Below are positions 32,174 through 41,235 of a stretch of DNA of 64,000 nucleotides, in pieces. The stretch's first letter is position 1. The number at the start of each line of letters is the position of its first letter. A program made the position numbers and the translations under genes. Source of the stretch: Bradyrhizobium tropiciagri (lineage in GTDB: Bacteria; Pseudomonadota; Alphaproteobacteria; Rhizobiales; Xanthobacteraceae); the NCBI RefSeq assembly GCF_018130545.1, contig NZ_JAFCKF010000001.1:558001-622000 (forward strand), written 5' to 3'. Below the pieces are notes generated by a model. It was not told the DNA's origin. It saw only the letters and a program-made list of their open reading frames with translations, and made no database searches.

Positions 32174-32665
32174 TCACCCCATTTCCGCAACGACCTCAGC
32201 CAGCCGGTCGTAAGCCGGCTCGACGCCTTTCTCGATGCCGGAATTGAGATGGCCGTCGCGCGCCTCCTTGGTGGGATGGCGGATCGTGGTCGTCAGCGTG
32301 GTCTTGCCGCCCTCCTCGACGAAGGTCGAGATCACTAGATACTCGTCGCTGGTGAAGCCCGGCATCGAGAAGGTTTCGCCGAACGCGAGCCGCTCTGGAC
32401 GCACCACTTCGCGATAGGTGCCGGCGAGTTCGTGCTCGATGCCCTCGGACGAGCGAAACACGAACCGATAGGCGCCACCGACGCGCAGGTCGACTTCGCA
32501 CACCGGCATGGCGAGCGTCTCGCAGCCGAGCCAGCGCACCAGAAATTCCGGCTTGGTCATCGCATCGAACACAAAGCGCCGCGGCGCGTCGAACTGGCGC
32601 GTCATGGCGAATTCGAAATCCGACGGGGTCGTGATCCTCAGCGTCTTATCCACGCGTGCGTCCAC
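32174..32665 (-). CDS. SRPBCC/AHSA1-type protein
   Basis: The 163-residue protein is an AHSA1-like SRPBCC domain: ATTITRQFDAPR-type start (MTRQFDAPRRFVFDAMTKPE), LVRWLGCETLAMPVCEVDLR, GGAYRFVFRSSEGIEHELAG, and KTTLTTTIRHPTKEARDGHL. These domains bind hydrophobic ligands. It starts inside the last 20 bases of the upstream ArsR gene, so the two are coupled. ArsR-SRPBCC pairs are a frequent arrangement in which the repressor controls the ligand-binding partner. Ligand is unknown. Confidence 0.83.
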   Translation of the reverse strand: MDARVDKTLRITTPSDFEFAMTRQFDAPRRFVFDAMTKPEFLVRWLGCETLAMPVCEVDLRVGGAYRFVFRSSEGIEHELAGTYREVVRPERLAFGETFSMPGFTSDEYLVISTFVEEGGKTTLTTTIRHPTKEARDGHLNSGIEKGVEPAYDRLAEVVAEMG

Positions 32666-33065
32666 GTTGCTTCTCCTTCGTTACTCTGACTTTACGGTTG
32701 TTGACTTTGCGGGTGGTACGCGGCGGGGCCTCTGCGGCCTCCTCCGCCTTCATCTCCTCGAGCAGGCCGTCGAGGCGGTTGAAGCTCTCGTCCCAGAAGC
32801 GGCGGAAATTCCCGAGCCAGCCATCGACCTGCTGGAACGAGGCGGGCGCAATGCGGCACGGCCGCCACTGCGCCTCGCGCCCGCGCGAGATCAGCCCGGC
32901 ATGCTCCAGCACCTTCAGGTGTTTCGAGATCGCCGGCAGGCTCATGTCGAACGGCTTTGCCAGCTCCATCACCGAGGTCTCGCCCAGCGCGAGCCGCGCC
33001 AGGATCGCGCGCCGGGTCGGATCGGCCAGCGCCGCGAAGGTCGAACTGAGGGGATCGGGCGGCAT
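32646..33065 (-). CDS. ArsR-family repressor
   Basis: The 139-residue protein has the ArsR/SmtB winged helix (residues about 5-85): FAALADPTRRAILARLALGE, SVMELAKPFDMSLPAISKHL, KVLEHAGLISRGREAQWRPC. A single Cys in the wing region gives no metal site of the ELCVCDL type, so it probably senses something other than metal. The basic C-terminal tail (RKVNNRKVRVTKEKQRGRTR) is unusual. It lies directly downstream of a long composite palindrome (33066-33103) and overlaps the SRPBCC gene by 20 bases. Confidence 0.86.
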   Translation of the reverse strand: MPPDPLSSTFAALADPTRRAILARLALGETSVMELAKPFDMSLPAISKHLKVLEHAGLISRGREAQWRPCRIAPASFQQVDGWLGNFRRFWDESFNRLDGLLEEMKAEEAAEAPPRTTRKVNNRKVRVTKEKQRGRTRG

Positions 33066-33103
33066 TACTTAGCTCATCGGTTAAATAACCTTTCGGTTAA
33101 GTA
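33066..33103. promoter_or_regulatory. Composite palindrome upstream of ArsR gene
   Basis: An inner palindrome GGTTAAATAACC (33079-33090) and outer arms TACTTA (33066-33071) and TAAGTA (33098-33103) share the same centre at 33084.5. A 38-base symmetric element immediately before the ATG at 33065 is a natural ArsR operator that would control the ArsR-SRPBCC pair. Confidence 0.65.
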
Positions 33104-33162
33104 CGCCCGAACGACGCGCGCGTCAACCGCCGATTTTGGCCGCTGACGCGCGAGACGGCCCT

Positions 33163-33308
33163 TCACTCCCTCTCCCCGTTCTTACGGGGAGAGGGTTGGG
33201 GTGAGGGGCTGCCTCCGCGTATCCGATAGTCACTGTGCTCGCGGAGACTCCCCCTCACCCGGATCGCATCTTCGATGCGATCCGACCTCTCCCCGCACGC
33301 GGGGCGAG
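33163..33308. repeat. Family D repeats
   Basis: CCCTCTCCCCGTTCTTACGGGGAGAGGG (33170-33196, arms CCTCTCCCC/GGGGAGAGG) is one hairpin; ACCTCTCCCCGCACGCGGGGCGAGGT near 33285-33310 is another. They occupy most of the gap between the ArsR-side and DHFR-like genes. Confidence 0.55.
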
Positions 33309-33328
33309 GTGAAGCCGAGTCTGTCGCT

Positions 33329-33976
33329 CTACGATTTGCGCGCGAAGGTGACGTGCGTGGCGTTCGGGCTCGCGACATGCGACACGACGGCATAGCCGAG
33401 CGCAGGCAAGTCGAGCCCTGCGAACAGATTTTCGCCGCCGCCGAGCAGCACCGGCGACAGCGCCAGTTGCAATTCGTCGAGCAACCGCGCCTCAAGAAAT
33501 TGACGGACCAGCGACACGCCGCCGCCGATCCGGATGTCCTTGTCTCCTGCAACGGCGCGTGCCCGCTCGAGTGCGGCGTGGATGCCGTCGGTCACGAAGT
33601 GAAACGTGGTGCCGCCTTCCATCTCGATGTCGGGGCGTGCGTGATGGGTCAGCACATAGGTCGGCGTGTGATACGGCGGATTGGGCCCCCACCAGCCTTT
33701 CCAGGCATGATCCGGCCACGGCCCGCGGATCGGGCCGAACATGTTTCGCCCGAGGATCCAGGCACCGATATTCTCCATCGCCTTGCGTGCGATCTCGTCG
33801 TCGAGCCCGGTGCTGCCGCCGTCCTGGCCGAAGGTCTGGCGGAACGTCCGCGTCTGGAGGAACCAGCCGGGCAGCACCATGCCGCCTTCGCCGAATGGAT
33901 TTTCAAGGCTCTGACGCGGCGCCGCGCCAAATCCATCGATCGAGACCGAGAACGCTGAAGTCCTGACTTTTCCCAT
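33329..33976 (-). CDS. Dihydrofolate reductase-family protein (RibD C-terminal domain)
   Basis: The 215-residue protein (MGKVRTSAFSVSIDGFGAAP) shows the RibD-C/DHFR-like fold: VSIDGF near residue 12, NIGAWILGRNMFGPIRGPW (about 70), YVLTHHARPDIEMEGGTTFH, GVSLVRQFLEARLLDELQLA and SPVLLGGGENLFAGLDLP. It is longer than the paralogue at 17032 and not a close copy. Reaction and substrate are unknown. It stands between the ArsR pair and a TetR gene. Confidence 0.83.
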   Translation of the reverse strand: MGKVRTSAFSVSIDGFGAAPRQSLENPFGEGGMVLPGWFLQTRTFRQTFGQDGGSTGLDDEIARKAMENIGAWILGRNMFGPIRGPWPDHAWKGWWGPNPPYHTPTYVLTHHARPDIEMEGGTTFHFVTDGIHAALERARAVAGDKDIRIGGGVSLVRQFLEARLLDELQLALSPVLLGGGENLFAGLDLPALGYAVVSHVASPNATHVTFARKS

Positions 33977-34066
33977 GAGATTCCACTTCCGTGAGTGAGG
34001 AGACCTGACGGAGGACGGCCGGGAAAAACAGCGCCCGACATTTGCCGCGGAGAAAATTCGCGGCGG

Positions 34067-34726
34067 CTATTTCGGCCCGCACATCACGTCGATGGCGCCC
34101 TTCACGATTGCCTCGAGTTCCCGGCGCGGCACGCGGGCACGGGCGCGGATCGCGATGGTGTGGATGGTGGCGGAGGCAAGATGCGCCAGCGACGCCGGAT
34201 CGGCACCGTCAGGCAGCTCACCGCGCTCCTTGGCATGGCGGAAGCAGATGCCGAACGCCTTGTCGAGCTCGGTCAGGCCCTCCAGCACCATGGTCCGGAT
34301 GTCCGGATCCGACACCGCTTCGGACGCAGCTGTCATCACCGTGAAGCAGCCGCGCGGACCGGACTCGCCGGAGAGATAGATGTCGAGCGCGATGCGATAG
34401 ATGCGTTCGAGCCGCTCGCGCAGCGGTGCATCGGCGCGGAAGATGTCGACCATCGCGGCGCGCGCCTCGCTGCGATAACGCTGGTAGCTCTTGATGTAGA
34501 GCTCGCGCTTGTCGCCGAACGCACCGTAGAGGCTCGGCCGGTTCATGCCGGTCGCTGCACTGAGATCATCGAGCGAGGTCGCGGCAAAGCCGTCGCGCCG
34601 GAACAGATCGAGCGCCTTGCCGAGCGCGACATCGGGCTCATAGGCGCGCGGCCGCCCGCGGCGCTTCGGTGCGACCGGCGCCTCGATTTTGGCAGCAGAT
34701 GGCGGCTTCTTACTTTTTTGTACCAT
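34067..34726 (-). CDS. TetR family regulator
   Basis: The 219-residue protein starts MVQKSKKPPSAAKIEAPVAP followed by an AT-hook-like RRGRPRAYE and the TetR helix-turn-helix (residues about 30-80, ALDLFRRDGFAATSLDDLSA, GMNRPSLYGAFGDKRELYI). The C-terminal domain is helical without recognised ligand motifs. It is divergent from a GST gene with a 98-base gap containing inverted GTACAAAAA words. Control of the GST gene by an electrophile or drug ligand is plausible from the arrangement. Confidence 0.83.
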   Translation of the reverse strand: MVQKSKKPPSAAKIEAPVAPKRRGRPRAYEPDVALGKALDLFRRDGFAATSLDDLSAATGMNRPSLYGAFGDKRELYIKSYQRYRSEARAAMVDIFRADAPLRERLERIYRIALDIYLSGESGPRGCFTVMTAASEAVSDPDIRTMVLEGLTELDKAFGICFRHAKERGELPDGADPASLAHLASATIHTIAIRARARVPRRELEAIVKGAIDVMCGPK

Positions 34727-34777
34727 TTCGCATTAAATTCCTTGACCGGACTAATATTATCCAGGACAGTACAAAAA
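34715..34777. promoter_or_regulatory. Inverted GTACAAAAA words in TetR-GST gap
   Basis: TTTTTGTAC (34715-34723, overlapping the TetR start codon) and GTACAAAAA (34769-34777) are perfect inverted 9-base words, 45 bases apart. They could be two operators or half-sites for the TetR protein. The left word also contains the first codons, so coincidence cannot be excluded. Confidence 0.4.
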
Positions 34778-34824
34778 TCAACAACGGCCGGAACACCCGT
34801 GCCAGACGCCCCAAGGAGGCACCA

Positions 34825-35469
34825 ATGGACCTTTATTTCTCGCCGCTCGCCTGCTCGATGGCGACCCGCGTCGCGCTCTATGAAGCCGGCCAGCCGGCCA
34901 ACTATCTCGAGGTCGATCCGAAGACCAAGCAGGTGCGCAACGACGGCACAGACTTCAACAAGGTCAACCCGCTCGGCCTCGTGCCGACGCTGCGCACCGA
35001 CGACGGCGTGGTGCTGACCGAGAACGCCGCGATCCTGCAATATGTCGCCGACCAGTTTCCGCGGTCCGGCCTCGGCTCCGCGTCGAACGCCGAGCGTTCA
35101 AAGCTGCATCAATGGCTGTGCTTCATCGGCACCGAGCTGCACAAGGGCCTGTTCCTGCCGCTGCTCGACAAGAAGGCGCCGCCGGAAGCCAAGACCTATG
35201 CGCTGGAGAAATACGTCTCGCGGCTCGACTATGTCGAAAATCATTTGAAGGGGCGCGAGTATCTGCTCGACCATTTCAGCGTTGCCGACGCCTATCTCGT
35301 CACGGTCATCAACTGGACCATGGCAACGCCGCCGATCGAGCTCGCGAAATGGCCGGCGCTGAAGGCCTATCACGAACGTCTGCGCACCCGTCCTTCGATC
35401 GCGAAGGCGATCGCGGAAGAGTTCGAACTCTACAAGGCCGAGATCGCGCGGCACAAGGCAGCGGCGTAA
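34825..35469 (+). CDS. Glutathione S-transferase (beta class-like)
   Basis: The 214-residue protein starts at ATG 34825 after an AAGGAGG ribosome site. The N-terminal domain MDLYFSPLACSMATRVALYE has the Cys (residue 10) typical of bacterial beta-class GST. The cis-Pro block is LGLVPTLRTDD and the gamma-Glu site TENAAILQYVAD. The C-terminal domain includes DHFSVADAYLVTVINW. It conjugates or reduces electrophiles with glutathione. The divergent TetR gene is the likely regulator. Confidence 0.9.
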   Translation: MDLYFSPLACSMATRVALYEAGQPANYLEVDPKTKQVRNDGTDFNKVNPLGLVPTLRTDDGVVLTENAAILQYVADQFPRSGLGSASNAERSKLHQWLCFIGTELHKGLFLPLLDKKAPPEAKTYALEKYVSRLDYVENHLKGREYLLDHFSVADAYLVTVINWTMATPPIELAKWPALKAYHERLRTRPSIAKAIAEEFELYKAEIARHKAAA

Positions 35470-35509
35470 ATTGATGCATAAGGTGAACGGCCTCCGAACG
35501 GGGCCGTTC

Positions 35510-35646
35510 ACCCTTCGAGGCTCGCTGCGCTCGCACCTCAGGATGACGGGGCGGGGTTACGCGAGCTGGTTGAAGGAAGCCGCGGGCTAACCTCTATCAC
35601 CGTCATGCTGAGGAGCGCGGAACGCGCGTCTCGAAGCATGACGGCC
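35510..35646. repeat. Family B repeats
   Basis: ACCCTTCGAGGCTCGCTGCG with CTCGCACCTCAGGATGACGG (35510-35549) and an inverted partner CGTCATGCTGAGGAGCGCGG with CGCGTCTCGAAGCATGACGG (35601-35646). The same words appear at 23598 and 56461. They lie between convergent genes. Confidence 0.6.
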
Positions 35647-35658
35647 CAGCTCTCACCG

Positions 35659-36126
35659 TCAGAACGGCTCCTGCCCCAAGCCCGGCACATCGGCCGGACG
35701 CGGGCCCGGCGCGGGCCAGTGGAAGCGGCGATCTTTCTCCGAGATCGCGATGTCGTTGATCGAAGCTTCGCGGCGGCGCATCAGGCCGTGCTCGTCGAAC
35801 TCCCACTGCTCGTTGCCGTAGGAGCGAAACCAGTTACCAGCGGCATCGTGCCATTCGTACTGAAAGCGCACCGCGATGCGGTTGCCGTCGAACGCCCAGA
35901 GATCCTTGATCAGGCGATACTCCAGCTCCTTTTCCCATTTGCGGGTCAGGAAGGCGACAATCGCCTCGCGTCCCGCGAACACCTCTGAGCGGTTGCGCCA
36001 GCGGCTGTCCTCGGTATAGGCGCCGGCAACCCGAACGGGGTCGCGCGAATTCCAGGCATCTTCCGCCATGCGCGCTTTCTGCGCGGCGGTCTCGCGGGTG
36101 AAGGGCGGCAGTGGCGGGCGTGACAT
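35659..36126 (-). CDS. DUF1348 NTF2-like protein
   Basis: The 155-residue protein ([20 protein letters not shown]) matches DUF1348, a SnoaL-like family: [80 protein letters not shown] and [20 protein letters not shown]. The domain is compact, soluble and conserved, without known function. It is on the same strand as ybgC, but the gap of 84 bases and repeat-rich surroundings suggest a separate unit. Confidence 0.85.
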   Translation of the reverse strand: MSRPPLPPFTRETAAQKARMAEDAWNSRDPVRVAGAYTEDSRWRNRSEVFAGREAIVAFLTRKWEKELEYRLIKDLWAFDGNRIAVRFQYEWHDAAGNWFRSYGNEQWEFDEHGLMRRREASINDIAISEKDRRFHWPAPGPRPADVPGLGQEPF

Positions 36127-36210
36127 TGGCGATCCCTCGCGGTTGTTTTGTCGCGCAAATCTATCCCCGCGCCACGCAGAGTCGATGGGGCGTTTCCTAT
36201 CGGCCCATAG

Positions 36211-36660
36211 CTAGACCAGATCAGCCTTCATCAGCGCGCGGATGGACTTCGGAATCGGCTGCGCGCGGCCGCCGCTGACGAAGGCAACGCGCACCTGCGC
36301 CTTCACAAGCACGTCATCGCCGCGCCTGACCTCCTGCGCCAGCATGATAGAGGCGCCCTTCACCGCGATCGGCCAGGTCACGACGTCGAGCATGTCGTCC
36401 ATCCGCGCAGGCTTGAGGAAGTCGAGCGTCATCGAGCGCACCACAAAGGCGAAGCCGCCGGTCTCCTCTTGCGCTTCCTCGAACAGCGCATTCTGTTCGG
36501 CGCCCATCAGGCGGAGGTGATTGGTGCGGCCACGTTCCATGAACCGCAGATAGTTGGCGTGGTAGACGATGCCGGAAAAGTCAGTGTCTTCGTAGTAGAC
36601 GCGGACCTGCATATGGTGGCGGCCGTCGCGGATCGCGCCGTCGATATGGGGTAAGGTCAA
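36211..36660 (-). CDS. ybgC: YbgC-type acyl-CoA thioesterase
   Basis: The 149-residue hotdog-fold protein begins at TTG 36660 (LTLPHIDGAIRDGRHHMQVR when read as Leu), preceded by GAGGGG. Key active-site block is VYYEDTDFSGIVYHANYLRF with the catalytic Asp and His-rich segment, followed by MERGRTNHLRLMG. It hydrolyses short acyl-CoA and is usually linked to the Tol-Pal system. ATG 36759 is rejected because it would translate the dispersed palindrome at 36688-36734. Downstream tolQRAB genes, usual in relatives, are not adjacent here. Confidence 0.87.
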   Translation of the reverse strand: MTLPHIDGAIRDGRHHMQVRVYYEDTDFSGIVYHANYLRFMERGRTNHLRLMGAEQNALFEEAQEETGGFAFVVRSMTLDFLKPARMDDMLDVVTWPIAVKGASIMLAQEVRRGDDVLVKAQVRVAFVSGGRAQPIPKSIRALMKADLV

Positions 36661-36687
36661 TTGCGGCCCCTCGATTGAGGTCGTTTG

Positions 36688-36734
36688 AGCATGGTCTCTT
36701 CGGAAAACCGCTGCGCACTTTTCCGGATCATGCT
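36688..36734. repeat. Dispersed hairpin repeat AGCATGATCC type (copy 2)
   Basis: AGCATGGTC...CGGAAAA pairs with TTTTCCGGATCATGCT, the same 47-base element as 25151-25197. Its presence upstream of ybgC explains the spurious upstream reading and fixes the ybgC start downstream of it. Confidence 0.75.
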
Positions 36735-36782
36735 CTGGAACAACAATCGTGTTGCGCAAATTGCGCGATCACGCAAGCGCGG

Positions 36783-37700
36783 TCAGGACACCACCGGCCC
36801 TTTTGCGCCGAGTGTCACCTGCACGATCTCGGGCGGCACGCCGAGGCGGAACGGCATGATGCTGCAGCCGAGGCCGCCGGAGACGACGACGTCGCATTTC
36901 AGCTTGATATGGCCATAGGCGAGCCGCATGCCGTGCTTGACCGGCACCGCCGGCGACCAGCCGAGCAGCCGGATCTGGCCGCCATGGGTGTGGCCGGAGA
37001 GTTGCAGCGCGACGCGCGAGGGCACGCGGAGCGCAACGTCGGGCTCGTGCGCGAGCAGGATCACCGGCGCGTCGTCGGTGACCTTCGCGAGTGTCCCGTT
37101 GAGATCATCGACGCCGATCCGCTTGATCTCGCGATAGCGCCGCGCCGCCATGAAGGCGAGCTGGTCGCCAAGGCCGGCGAGCCAGAACGGGCGGCCGTCC
37201 TTGGTGAGCCGCACCGCGTCGTTCTCGTAGACCGGGATGCCCGCGCGCTCCAGCGCACGGCGCGCGACCGGGGTGCCCTGCCCTTGCCGCTGCACCGTCT
37301 TGTCGTCCCAATAATCGTGATTGCCGAGCACGGCATGCACGCCGAGCGGCGCCTTCAGGCCCTTCAGCACTGCGGCCCATTCGGAGGCCGGAATGAAGCG
37401 CGTGACATGGCGCAGCCCCGCGACATAGTCGCCGAGCAGCACGATGATGTCGGGGTTCAGCGCGTTGGTGCGTTCGACGATCTCGGCGATGCGATCGAGC
37501 GACATCCAGGGATCGCAGGCATGAATGTCGGCGAGCGCGACAATCTTGAGCGGGAAATCCGACGGCCATTGCCGCGGCGACAGATCGTAGCGCGTCAGCG
37601 TGAGCCGGACGACCGGCTCGCTCAGGCCATAGGCCGCGGTCGAGGCGGTGGCGGCGGTCAATCCGCCGGCGGTGCGCAGAAAGTTTCGACGTGAAATCAT
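36783..37700 (-). CDS. Tat-exported metallophosphoesterase
   Basis: The 305-residue protein has a twin-arginine signal, MISRRNFLRTAGGLTAATAS. The calcineurin-like metallophosphatase core includes KIVALADIHACDPWMS (metal Asp and His), DIIVLLGDYVAG, VHAVLGNHDYWDDKTV with the GNHD motif, and LLAHEPDVALRVPSRVALQL with SGHTHGGQIRLLG. It resembles YaeI-type membrane-linked or periplasmic lipid A or phospholipid phosphodiesterases. Substrate unknown. It lies between ybgC and ruvB on the same strand. Confidence 0.86.
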   Translation of the reverse strand: MISRRNFLRTAGGLTAATASTAAYGLSEPVVRLTLTRYDLSPRQWPSDFPLKIVALADIHACDPWMSLDRIAEIVERTNALNPDIIVLLGDYVAGLRHVTRFIPASEWAAVLKGLKAPLGVHAVLGNHDYWDDKTVQRQGQGTPVARRALERAGIPVYENDAVRLTKDGRPFWLAGLGDQLAFMAARRYREIKRIGVDDLNGTLAKVTDDAPVILLAHEPDVALRVPSRVALQLSGHTHGGQIRLLGWSPAVPVKHGMRLAYGHIKLKCDVVVSGGLGCSIMPFRLGVPPEIVQVTLGAKGPVVS

Positions 37701-37870
37701 GGGCGTGTGATCGGTGATGCCTGAACGACCATAGGCCCTTTGATTGGAGCGAAATTGGGCCCCGTTTGTGCAGACGGCCTGCAGACGCTTCGCAATGGTT
37801 ACTGCGAATGGTTACCTGCAGCGCTACGCGCCGCATCAACACGTCTTTTCACGTCTTCGAGAGCGGAGGC

Positions 37871-38920
37871 TCAGTCCTCGTCGCCATTGCCGCCGAACAG
37901 GCCGAACTGCGATGGGTCGCGGTTCGGTTCGGCGAGGCCGAGATGGCGGAACGCGTGCGAGGTCAGCAGCCGGCCGCGCGGGGTGCGCTGCAAATAGCCG
38001 CACTGGATCAGATAGGGCTCGATGATGTCCTCGATCGCATCGCGCGGCTCCGACAACGCCGCCGCCATGGTCTCGACGCCGACCGGCCCGCCGCCATAGT
38101 TCAAGGCGATGGTGGTGAGATAACGCCGGTCCATCGCATCGAGGCCGGCGCTGTCGACCTCGAGCGCGCTCAGTGCGCGGTCGGCGATGCCGCGGTCGAT
38201 GGCGTCGGAGTCCGCAGCAGAGGCAAAGTCGCGCACCCGGCGCAACAGGCGGCCGGCGATGCGAGGTGTGCCGCGGGCACGGCGTGCGATCTCGTTGGCG
38301 CCATCGGGGCTCATGCCGATGTTGAGCACGCGGGCGCCACGGGTGACGATCTTCTCCAATTCCTCCACGGTGTAGAAGTTGAGCCGGATCGGAATGCCGA
38401 AGCGGTCGCGCAACGGGTTGGTGAGCAGGCCTGCGCGCGTCGTCGCGCCGACCAGTGTGAACTTCGACAGCTCGATCTTCACCGAGCGCGCCGCAGGACC
38501 TTCGCCGATGATCAAATCGAGCTGAAAGTCCTCCATCGCGGGATAGAGCACTTCCTCGACCGCCGGGCTGAGACGATGGATCTCGTCGATGAACAGCACG
38601 TCGCGCTCTTCAAGATTGGTCAGCAGCGCCGCCAGGTCGCCGGCCTTCGCAATCACAGGGCCCGAGGTGGCGCGGAAACCGACGCCGAGCTCGCGCGCGA
38701 CGATCTGCGCCAGCGTGGTCTTGCCGAGGCCGGGAGGACCGACGAACAGCACGTGATCCAGCGCCTCGCCGCGCTTCTTCGCCGCCTCGATGAAGATCGA
38801 GAGATTCTTGCGCGCCTGCGCCTGGCCGACGAACTCCGTCAGCGACTGCGGACGCAGCGCGGTGTCGCCGACATCGTCGGAGCGGCGTTCGGGCGAGACC
38901 ATGCGCGAGGGCGTGTTCAC
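37871..38920 (-). CDS. ruvB: Holliday junction branch migration ATPase RuvB
   Basis: The 349-residue AAA+ motor drives branch migration with RuvA. Walker A is [10 protein letters not shown] (about 63), Walker [10 protein letters not shown] (about 112), sensor ATTRAGLL (about 160), and the winged-helix C-terminus ends with [10 protein letters not shown]. The GTG start at 38920 overlaps the ruvA stop (GTGA); ATG 38902 is an alternative. It is the last gene of the ruvC-ruvA-ruvB operon. Confidence 0.97.
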   Translation of the reverse strand: MNTPSRMVSPERRSDDVGDTALRPQSLTEFVGQAQARKNLSIFIEAAKKRGEALDHVLFVGPPGLGKTTLAQIVARELGVGFRATSGPVIAKAGDLAALLTNLEERDVLFIDEIHRLSPAVEEVLYPAMEDFQLDLIIGEGPAARSVKIELSKFTLVGATTRAGLLTNPLRDRFGIPIRLNFYTVEELEKIVTRGARVLNIGMSPDGANEIARRARGTPRIAGRLLRRVRDFASAADSDAIDRGIADRALSALEVDSAGLDAMDRRYLTTIALNYGGGPVGVETMAAALSEPRDAIEDIIEPYLIQCGYLQRTPRGRLLTSHAFRHLGLAEPNRDPSQFGLFGGNGDED

Positions 38921-39534
38921 TTCGACAATTCCTTAAGCCCCAGCCGGATCAGCTGCGCGGTCTCGGCGCTCTCACCGGCGCTGCGCGAGGCGGCGGCGAT
39001 GGCGGCGGCGGCCTGCGGCTGGCCGTAGCCGAGATTGACCAGGGCGGAGATCGCATCCGTCACCGGACGCGGCGCGCGGTTGTTGTCGATCGCACCTGAC
39101 AGCTGCACCACCGCGGGATCAACATCGGCAAAGCCCGGCGCCTTGTCCTTCAATTCGCTGACGATGCGCTCGGCGACCTTCGGCCCGACGCCGGGCGTGC
39201 GTGCCACCGCCGCCTTGTCGCGCAGCGCGATGGCATTGGCGAGATCGGTCGGCGGCAGCGTGCCGAGCACCGCCAGCGCGACCTTGGCGCCGACGCCCTG
39301 CACGGTCTGCAGCAGGCGAAACCATTCGCGCTCATGATCTGAGCGGAAACCGAACAGCTTGATCGCGTCCTCGCGGACATAGGTCTCGATCGATAGCACG
39401 GCCGCGCCGCCCGGCGACGGCAACGCCTGCAACGTACGGCTGGCGCAATGCACCTGATAGCCGACGCCGCCGACGTCGAGGATCACGTAATCTTCGCCGT
39501 AGGAATCGATCAGGCCCTTGAGCTTGCCGATCAT
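38917..39534 (-). CDS. ruvA: Holliday junction protein RuvA
   Basis: The 205-residue protein starts [20 protein letters not shown]. It contains the two HhH motifs (for example [17 protein letters not shown] and [20 protein letters not shown]) that grip the junction backbone, an acidic-pin region, and domain III for RuvB contact (AVALVNLGY, quoted as [17 protein letters not shown]). It is coupled to ruvC upstream by ATGA and to ruvB downstream. Confidence 0.97.
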   Translation of the reverse strand: MIGKLKGLIDSYGEDYVILDVGGVGYQVHCASRTLQALPSPGGAAVLSIETYVREDAIKLFGFRSDHEREWFRLLQTVQGVGAKVALAVLGTLPPTDLANAIALRDKAAVARTPGVGPKVAERIVSELKDKAPGFADVDPAVVQLSGAIDNNRAPRPVTDAISALVNLGYGQPQAAAAIAAASRSAGESAETAQLIRLGLKELSK

Positions 39535-40058
39535 AGGTTCGCCACCCTGAGCCGCAGCGCCGCACTCTGGCGGTGATGCGCGTGGGTGATCGCGATTGCG
39601 AGCGCGTCGGCGGCATCGGCGGTCGGCGGCTCGGCTTTCGGCAGCAGGATCTTCAGCATCACCTGGATCTGGTTTTTCTCGGCATGGCCGGCGCCGACCA
39701 CGGTCTTCTTGACCTGGTTCGGCGCGTATTCGGCGACCGAGATACCGAACATTGCGGGCGCCAGCATGGCGACGCCGCGGGCCTGGCCGAGCTTCAGCGT
39801 GGCAACGCCGTCCTTGTTGACGAAGGTCTGCTCGACCGCGGCCTCCGCCGGCCTGTAGTCGCCGAGCACGGCGGCGAGCCCCTCATGGATCGCGAGCAGC
39901 CGGCTTGCCAGCGGCAGATCGTCCGGCGGCTCGACCGAACCGCACCCGATATAGACCAAGCGGTTGCCTTCGGTCTCGATCACGCCCCAGCCGGTGCGGC
40001 GGAGACCCGGATCGATACCGATGATGCGGACGGGAGAGCGAATCGGCTGGGCTGTCAT
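39531..40058 (-). CDS. ruvC: Holliday junction resolvase RuvC
   Basis: The 175-residue endonuclease cuts Holliday junctions. The catalytic acidic residues are in [15 protein letters not shown] (Asp near residue 15), [11 protein letters not shown] (Glu, about 76), and the [15 protein letters not shown] region (Asp, about 150). Fold and length are typical of the family. It starts the ruvCAB operon; the yebC gene lies upstream across a repeat. Confidence 0.97.
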   Translation of the reverse strand: MTAQPIRSPVRIIGIDPGLRRTGWGVIETEGNRLVYIGCGSVEPPDDLPLASRLLAIHEGLAAVLGDYRPAEAAVEQTFVNKDGVATLKLGQARGVAMLAPAMFGISVAEYAPNQVKKTVVGAGHAEKNQIQVMLKILLPKAEPPTADAADALAIAITHAHHRQSAALRLRVANL

Positions 40059-40145
40059 GGGCTAGTGATACCGCCTGGCCTGCGAGAACGAAACACAAAC
40101 GGAGGCTCATCCCCTGCCGCGGTCGGCTCGTTATCCGGCCTCTCT

Positions 40146-40250
40146 CGTCATCCCCCGCGAAAGCGGGAGAGTCCAGTACGCCGCGGCCCCTCGGCTCAAT
40201 CGCAGGTCTCTGGAATACTGGATCGCCCGCCTTCGCGGGCGATGACAGCG
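40146..40250. repeat. Dispersed palindromic repeat, family C (copy 2)
   Basis: CGTCATCCCCCGCGAAAGCG...GAGTCCAGTACG pairs with TCTCTGGAATACTGGATCGC...CTTCGCGGGCGATGAC. It is the inverted counterpart of 8169-8270 and sits between yebC and ruvC on the same strand, so it may also affect readthrough. Confidence 0.7.
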
Positions 40251-40274
40251 GTGTGTCAGGCGAGGGCGAGGCTC

Positions 40275-41021
40275 TTACCCGCCCATCTTCGCGATCAGCG
40301 CGTCGGACACCTCGAAATTGGCGTACACGTTCTGCACGTCGTCGTGCTCGTTGAGCAGGTCCATCAGCTTCAACAGCTTCTCGCCGGTCTCATCGTCGAC
40401 CGCGACGGTGTTCTGCGGCTTCCAGGTCAGCGCCGCCTTGCGCGGCTCGCCGAACTTGGCTTCCAGCGCTTTTGCCACTTCACGGAAGGTGTCCTGCGAG
40501 GCGTAGACCTCGTGGCCGGCCTCGCTCGAGACCACGTCGTCGGCGCCGGCCTCGATCGCGGCGTCCAGCATGGCGTCGTCGGAGGCGACCTTGGCGTCAT
40601 ATTCGATGATGCCGGTGCGGTCGAACATGAAGGCAACCGAGCCGGTTTCGCCGAGATTACCACCCGACTTGGTGAAGAAGGAGCGGATGTCGGAGGCGGC
40701 GCGGTTGCGGTTGTCGGTCAGCGCCTCGACGATCACGGCGACGCCGCCGGGGCCGTAGCCCTCGTAGCGGATTTCGTCATAGTTCTCGCCCTCATTGCCC
40801 GCGGCCTTCTTGATGGCGCGGTCGATATTGTCCTTGGGCATGTTCTCGGCGCGGGCCGCCACCACGGCGGCGCGCAGCCGCGGGTTCATCGCCGGGTCCG
40901 GGGTGCCGAGCTTGGCCGCCACGGTGATTTCGCGGGCCAGCTTGCCGAAAAGCTTCGACTTCTGGGCATCCTGCCGGCCCTTGCGGTGCATGATGTTCTT
41001 GAATTGGGAATGGCCGGCCAT
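40275..41021 (-). CDS. yebC: YebC/PmpR-family regulator
   Basis: The 248-residue protein starts [20 protein letters not shown], the near-invariant YebC N-terminus, and continues [40 protein letters not shown] and a final [12 protein letters not shown]. YebC proteins bind DNA or act on ribosomes stalled at proline runs. It precedes ruvC in the order usual for proteobacteria. Confidence 0.95.
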   Translation of the reverse strand: MAGHSQFKNIMHRKGRQDAQKSKLFGKLAREITVAAKLGTPDPAMNPRLRAAVVAARAENMPKDNIDRAIKKAAGNEGENYDEIRYEGYGPGGVAVIVEALTDNRNRAASDIRSFFTKSGGNLGETGSVAFMFDRTGIIEYDAKVASDDAMLDAAIEAGADDVVSSEAGHEVYASQDTFREVAKALEAKFGEPRKAALTWKPQNTVAVDDETGEKLLKLMDLLNEHDDVQNVYANFEVSDALIAKMGG

Positions 41022-41235
41022 GCGACGTCTCTTCGGAGCTTAGGGTCTGAACGGGGATGGAAAACGCGGCCTTATAGGCCCCTGGCGGTCAAAATCAAAG
41101 ATCGGCGGGGGCCGTCCGGCGGAGGAATACTACCGCAAGCCGGAATATGAGGCACTTGTTAACCATGACTTCATGCCCCGATGCGAGGATCGCACCCGTC
41201 CCGCCGTAACTTTCCCAGAGCCCCCCGGAATTCCC

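Noticed and set aside
36661-36759. Longer N-terminus for the ybgC thioesterase
   Set aside because: The extra codons lie in a dispersed palindrome also found at 25151-25197, and the TTG at 36660 has a proper ribosome site.
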